Assembly: GCF_020667835.1 (NCBI RefSeq)
Contig: NZ_JAFMPR010000005.1
Coordinates: 235,799-299,798 of the forward strand
DNA from: Roseibaca sp. Y0-43
Lineage (GTDB): Bacteria; Pseudomonadota; Alphaproteobacteria; Rhodobacterales; Rhodobacteraceae
Direction: 5' to 3'
DNA length: 64,000 nt
In this document: positions 61,374 to 64,000 of the stretch, in pieces
Numbering within the stretch: the stretch's first letter is position 1
How the letters are laid out: the number at the start of each line of letters is the position of its first letter
Notes under the pieces: model-generated
What the model was told of the DNA's origin: nothing
The model's input: the letters and a program-made list of their open reading frames with translations, nothing else
Database searches by the model: none
Translations under genes and position numbers: made by a program

Positions 61374-61892
61374 TCAGGACTTCTTGACGAACCGGGTCAG
61401 GATGACGATCCGCTGATCGTTGACACGACCCTCGATATGTTCTGGGTTGTCCTGCACCAACGAGATGCCGCGCACCGCCGTGCCGCGCTTGGCGGTGAAA
61501 TTCGCGCCCTTCACCGTCAGATCCTTTACCAGCACGACCGTATCGCCCTGCGCCAGCGGCTGGCCGTTGCTGTCACGATGCCCGCTTGCGCCTGCCACGG
61601 CGATTGGATGGGCCTGTGCGTGTTCCAGCAGGTCCGGGTCCATCCAGACCGTGTCGAGCAGGTCCGACGCCCAAGCCTCTATGCGCATGGCATGGACCAG
61701 CCGATAGGCCGCCACCTGCACGACGGGATCTTCGCTCCAGATGGCAGTTTCCAGGCAGGCCCAATGCGGGTCGGGCGCGATCTGGCCCGCAAGCCCGGCG
61801 CCGCAGGTCGCGCAAACGGCAATCTCGCCCAAGGGCGCGATCTGGACCGCCTGAAGCGGGGTTGCATCGGAACACAGCGCGCATTCAGACAT
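61374..61892 (-). CDS. PhnA/YjdM-family zinc-ribbon protein
   Basis: 172 residues. N-terminal zinc ribbon with C4, C7, C27 and C30; C-terminal PhnA domain GDTVVLVKDLTVKGANFTAK, then RGTAVRGISLV. Named for alkylphosphonate genes but with no proven role in phosphonate use. A single gene, between the ABC exporter and the acetyltransferase. Confidence 0.88.
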   Translation of the reverse strand: MSECALCSDATPLQAVQIAPLGEIAVCATCGAGLAGQIAPDPHWACLETAIWSEDPVVQVAAYRLVHAMRIEAWASDLLDTVWMDPDLLEHAQAHPIAVAGASGHRDSNGQPLAQGDTVVLVKDLTVKGANFTAKRGTAVRGISLVQDNPEHIEGRVNDQRIVILTRFVKKS

Positions 61893-61959
61893 GGGGTGTT
61901 TCCTTTCGGGGGCTATGGCCTGCGCAAGGCGTTACGCCCCCGCCCCGCACAGCACAAGC

Positions 61960-63804
61960 CTAGAGCGCCAGAAACCCGCCCGATTGCCGCGCCCAAAGCC
62001 GCGCATAAATGCCGCCCTGTTCCAGCAATTCGGCATGGGTGCCGCTTTCGACAACGCGGCCCGCCTCCATCACCACCAGCCGGTCCATGGCGGCAATGGT
62101 TGAAAGCCGGTGCGCGATCGCGATCACGGTCTTGCCTTGCATCAAGGTTTCCAGCTGCGACTGAATCGCGGCCTCGACCTCGGAATCCAGCGCCGAGGTT
62201 GCTTCGTCCAGCACCAGAATGGGCGCGTCCTTGAGGGCGGCGCGGGCGATGGCGATGCGCTGGCGCTGCCCGCCCGACAGCTTCACCCCCCGCTCGCCCA
62301 CATGCGCGTCCAGCCCCCGGCGGCCCTTGGCATCTTCCAGCCCCTCGATAAAGGCGCGCGCCTCGGCCAGATCGGCGGCGGCCCAGATCTCGGCATCGGT
62401 GGCGTCGGGGCGGCCATAGGCGATATTCTCGCGCACAGAGCGGTGCAACAGGGCCGTGTCCTGTGTGACCACGCCGATGGCGGCGCGCAAGGATTCCTGC
62501 GTCACGCCCGAAATGTCCTGTCCGTCGATCAGGATGTGGCCGTGGCTGACATCGTAGAACCGCAACAGCAGGTTCACGAGCGTGGATTTCCCTGCGCCCG
62601 AACGCCCCACCAGCCCCAGCTTTTCACCGGGGCGCAAGGTCAGGTCCAGCCCGTCCAGAACGGCGGGCGCGCCCTTCGCGGTCGCGTCGTAATCGAAGCG
62701 CACCCCCTCGAAGCGGATTTCGCCCTTGCTCAGCATCAAGGGCGCGGCATCCGGCCTATCGACCACCTTGCGCGGCTGCGACAGTGTCGCCAGCCCGTCG
62801 CGCACCGTGCCGATATTTTCAAAGAGCGCCGCGAATTCCCACATCACCCAATGCGACATGTTTCCCAGCCGCAGCGCCAGCGGAATGGCCACGGCCAAAG
62901 CCCCCAGCGCCAGATTGCCGTCCAGCCACAACCACAGGCCGATCGCGGTCACGGCCCCAGTCAGCGCCGCGTTCAGCGTGTTCACGGTCATGTCCTGCAC
63001 CGCGACCAGCCGCATCTGGCGATAGACTGTCTGCAAGAACCCGTCCATGCCCTCGCGGGCAAAGGCCTCTTCGCGGGCCGCGTGGCTGAACAGCTTGACC
63101 GTGGCGATATTGGTGTAGCTGTCGACAATACGGCCTGTCATATCAGCGCGAGCATCGGCCTGCTCCTGCGCGACCCGGCCCAAGCGCGGCACGATCACCG
63201 ACAGCATCGTGCCATAGGCCACCGCCCAGAGCGCGAAAGGCAGCGCCAGCCGCCAATCGAGCGTCGCCGCAAGTGCCAGCGTGCCGATGAAATAGGCAAG
63301 GATATAGACCGCCACATCCATCAGCTTCATCACCGTCTCGCGCACGGCCAGGCTGGTCTGCATCAGCCGCGTGGCGATGCGCCCCGCGAATTCGTCCTGA
63401 AAGTAGCGCATGGATTGGCCGATCAGCCAGCGATGCCCCATCCAGCGCACCCGCTGCGGGAAATTACCCATCAGCGCCTGATACATGATGAACGCCCCCA
63501 GCACGGCAAGGCCCGGAAGTATGAGCAACAACAAAACGCCCATCACCGCCAGCCGGCCGCCTTCCAGCGCGAGGAACTGCTCTGGTCCCAGCTCTGCCAT
63601 GCGGTCGATCAGCGTGCCCAGATAGCCCAGCAGCACAATTTCAAGCGCGGCGAAGGCGACCGATACGACCGACATCGCCACCAGCCACGGCGCCAAGGGG
63701 CGCGCGTAATGCCACAGGAACGCCGAAATGGCGCTGGGCGGCTGGCTGGGCTGCGCGGGCGGATAGGCCGGCACGCGGGATTCGAAGTAACGGAACAATC
63801 GCAT
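61960..63804 (-). CDS. ABC exporter, fused permease-ATPase
   Basis: 614 residues. Six-helix ABC_membrane domain (about 30-330), then ATPase with Walker A GLVGRSGAGKSTLVNLLLRF near 400, signature KLSGGQRQRIAIARAAL and Walker B ILVLDEATSALDSEV. Type I exporter half-transporter, works as a dimer; the substrate is unknown. The chosen ATG (MRLFRYFESR) is behind GGA; an earlier in-frame start would run into the tuf terminator. Confidence 0.93.
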   Translation of the reverse strand: MRLFRYFESRVPAYPPAQPSQPPSAISAFLWHYARPLAPWLVAMSVVSVAFAALEIVLLGYLGTLIDRMAELGPEQFLALEGGRLAVMGVLLLLILPGLAVLGAFIMYQALMGNFPQRVRWMGHRWLIGQSMRYFQDEFAGRIATRLMQTSLAVRETVMKLMDVAVYILAYFIGTLALAATLDWRLALPFALWAVAYGTMLSVIVPRLGRVAQEQADARADMTGRIVDSYTNIATVKLFSHAAREEAFAREGMDGFLQTVYRQMRLVAVQDMTVNTLNAALTGAVTAIGLWLWLDGNLALGALAVAIPLALRLGNMSHWVMWEFAALFENIGTVRDGLATLSQPRKVVDRPDAAPLMLSKGEIRFEGVRFDYDATAKGAPAVLDGLDLTLRPGEKLGLVGRSGAGKSTLVNLLLRFYDVSHGHILIDGQDISGVTQESLRAAIGVVTQDTALLHRSVRENIAYGRPDATDAEIWAAADLAEARAFIEGLEDAKGRRGLDAHVGERGVKLSGGQRQRIAIARAALKDAPILVLDEATSALDSEVEAAIQSQLETLMQGKTVIAIAHRLSTIAAMDRLVVMEAGRVVESGTHAELLEQGGIYARLWARQSGGFLAL

Positions 63805-63823
63805 GGGTCCGGCTATAGCATAA

Positions 63824-63852
63824 GAAAAGGGCGCGCGGTTGCCCGCGCGCCC
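63824..63852 (-). terminator. tuf terminator
   Basis: Minus strand: GGGCGCGCGG-gcaa-CCGCGCGCCC (perfect 10-base arms), then TTTTCTTA. It lies 26 bases after the tuf stop codon. Confidence 0.92.
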
Positions 63853-63877
63853 TGTAATCTCGTTCGCGGCTACGCGA

Positions 63878-64000
63878 TTACTTGATGATTTTCGAGACGA
63901 CGCCTGCGCCGACGGTGCGGCCGCCTTCACGGATGGCGAAGCGCAGCTTCTCTTCCATGGCGATGGGCGCGATCAGCTCGACTTCGAACTTCAGGTTGTC
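63878..64000 (-). CDS. tuf: Elongation factor Tu, C-terminal 40 residues
   Basis: The frame continues past the right edge. [20 protein letters not shown] and [20 protein letters not shown] are the invariant C terminus of EF-Tu domain 3. Position upstream of tRNA-Trp and secE is typical for tufB/tufA copies, although several genes stand between here. Confidence 0.97.
   Translation of the reverse strand, partial: DNLKFEVELIAPIAMEEKLRFAIREGGRTVGAGVVSKIIK

Noticed and set aside
1..64000. CRISPR arrays, prophage, insertion sequences or integrative elements
   Set aside because: No regular repeats, transposase, integrase or phage structural genes; the tRNA genes have no duplicated 3' ends that I could see.

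Overview
The window is a GC-rich (mid-60s percent by eye) chromosomal segment of an alphaproteobacterium, most likely Rhodobacteraceae (Rhodobacter/Roseobacter group). The evidence is the gene content and order: iscR-iscS-sufB-ybjQ-sufC-sufD-sufS in one operon, a second RpoH-type sigma factor, the lppC/rsmI-yraN-gshB divergon, pgsA-moaD-moaE, and tuf/tRNA-Trp/secE-nusG-rplK-rplA. The genus cannot be fixed from what I can see. Nearly all of it is core genome. I see no integrase, transposase, phage gene or CRISPR array, and no gene-free stretch longer than 300 bases.

Layout. 1-3.5 kb: glycogen genes glgB (cut by the window edge) and glgP, then tRNA-Ser. 3.9-6.2 kb: an EamA transporter, an SRAP/YedK DNA-crosslink protein and an unknown lipoprotein. 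6.2-12 kb: zwf-pgl-pgi, an HNH endonuclease, and a LacI-type regulator that probably controls the Entner-Doudoroff route; edd lies apart at 27.7 kb. Palindromic operators in front of zwf and edd match each other. 12-14.6 kb: two tRNA-Arg genes, then a membrane cytochrome b and an octaheme cytochrome c of the tetrathionate-reductase family. 14.8-23.1 kb: the Fe-S assembly operon, with a probable iron-control (Irr) box and an IscR lacking the usual cysteine triad; one Yip1-type membrane gene in it has a low-GC N-terminal half. 23.3-27.6 kb: hydrolase, SMR efflux protein, YitT protein, TypA and an M48 peptidase.

27.7-34 kb: edd, a 51-residue small protein behind a perfect inverted repeat, purF with a coupled DUF1284 gene, bioY, and the rpsF-rpsR-rplI ribosomal operon. 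34-44 kb: a thiol-type ArsR regulator with a YeeE/YedE sulfur transporter, trpS with an unknown membrane protein, a rhomboid-fold protein lacking the catalytic residues, murJ, glnD and lppC. 44-54.7 kb: rsmI-yraN-gshB-hydrolase, comM, rpoH2-chaN, coaB (stand-alone)-dut-thiF, and cpdB. 54.8-57.3 kb: nudC, pgsA-moaD-moaE. 57.3-64 kb: rplA, rplK, nusG, secE, a sulfotransferase-like gene, tRNA-Trp, an acetyltransferase, PhnA, an ABC exporter and the 3' end of tuf.

Three themes tie genes together: carbon flow from glycogen and glucose through glucose-6-phosphate into the Entner-Doudoroff pathway under one LacI-type repressor; Fe-S cluster supply under iron control, feeding Edd and the moaD/moaE molybdopterin pathway; and respiratory or redox sulfur handling (octaheme cytochrome pair, thiol ArsR/YeeE pair, cysteine desulfurases). 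A dispersed repeat occurs three times: a conserved 20-base core plus two hairpins whose stem sequences differ between copies. I found no clear novel defence or mobile system. The best leads are that repeat, the small protein with its operator, the chimeric suf-operon membrane gene and the octaheme cytochrome pair.
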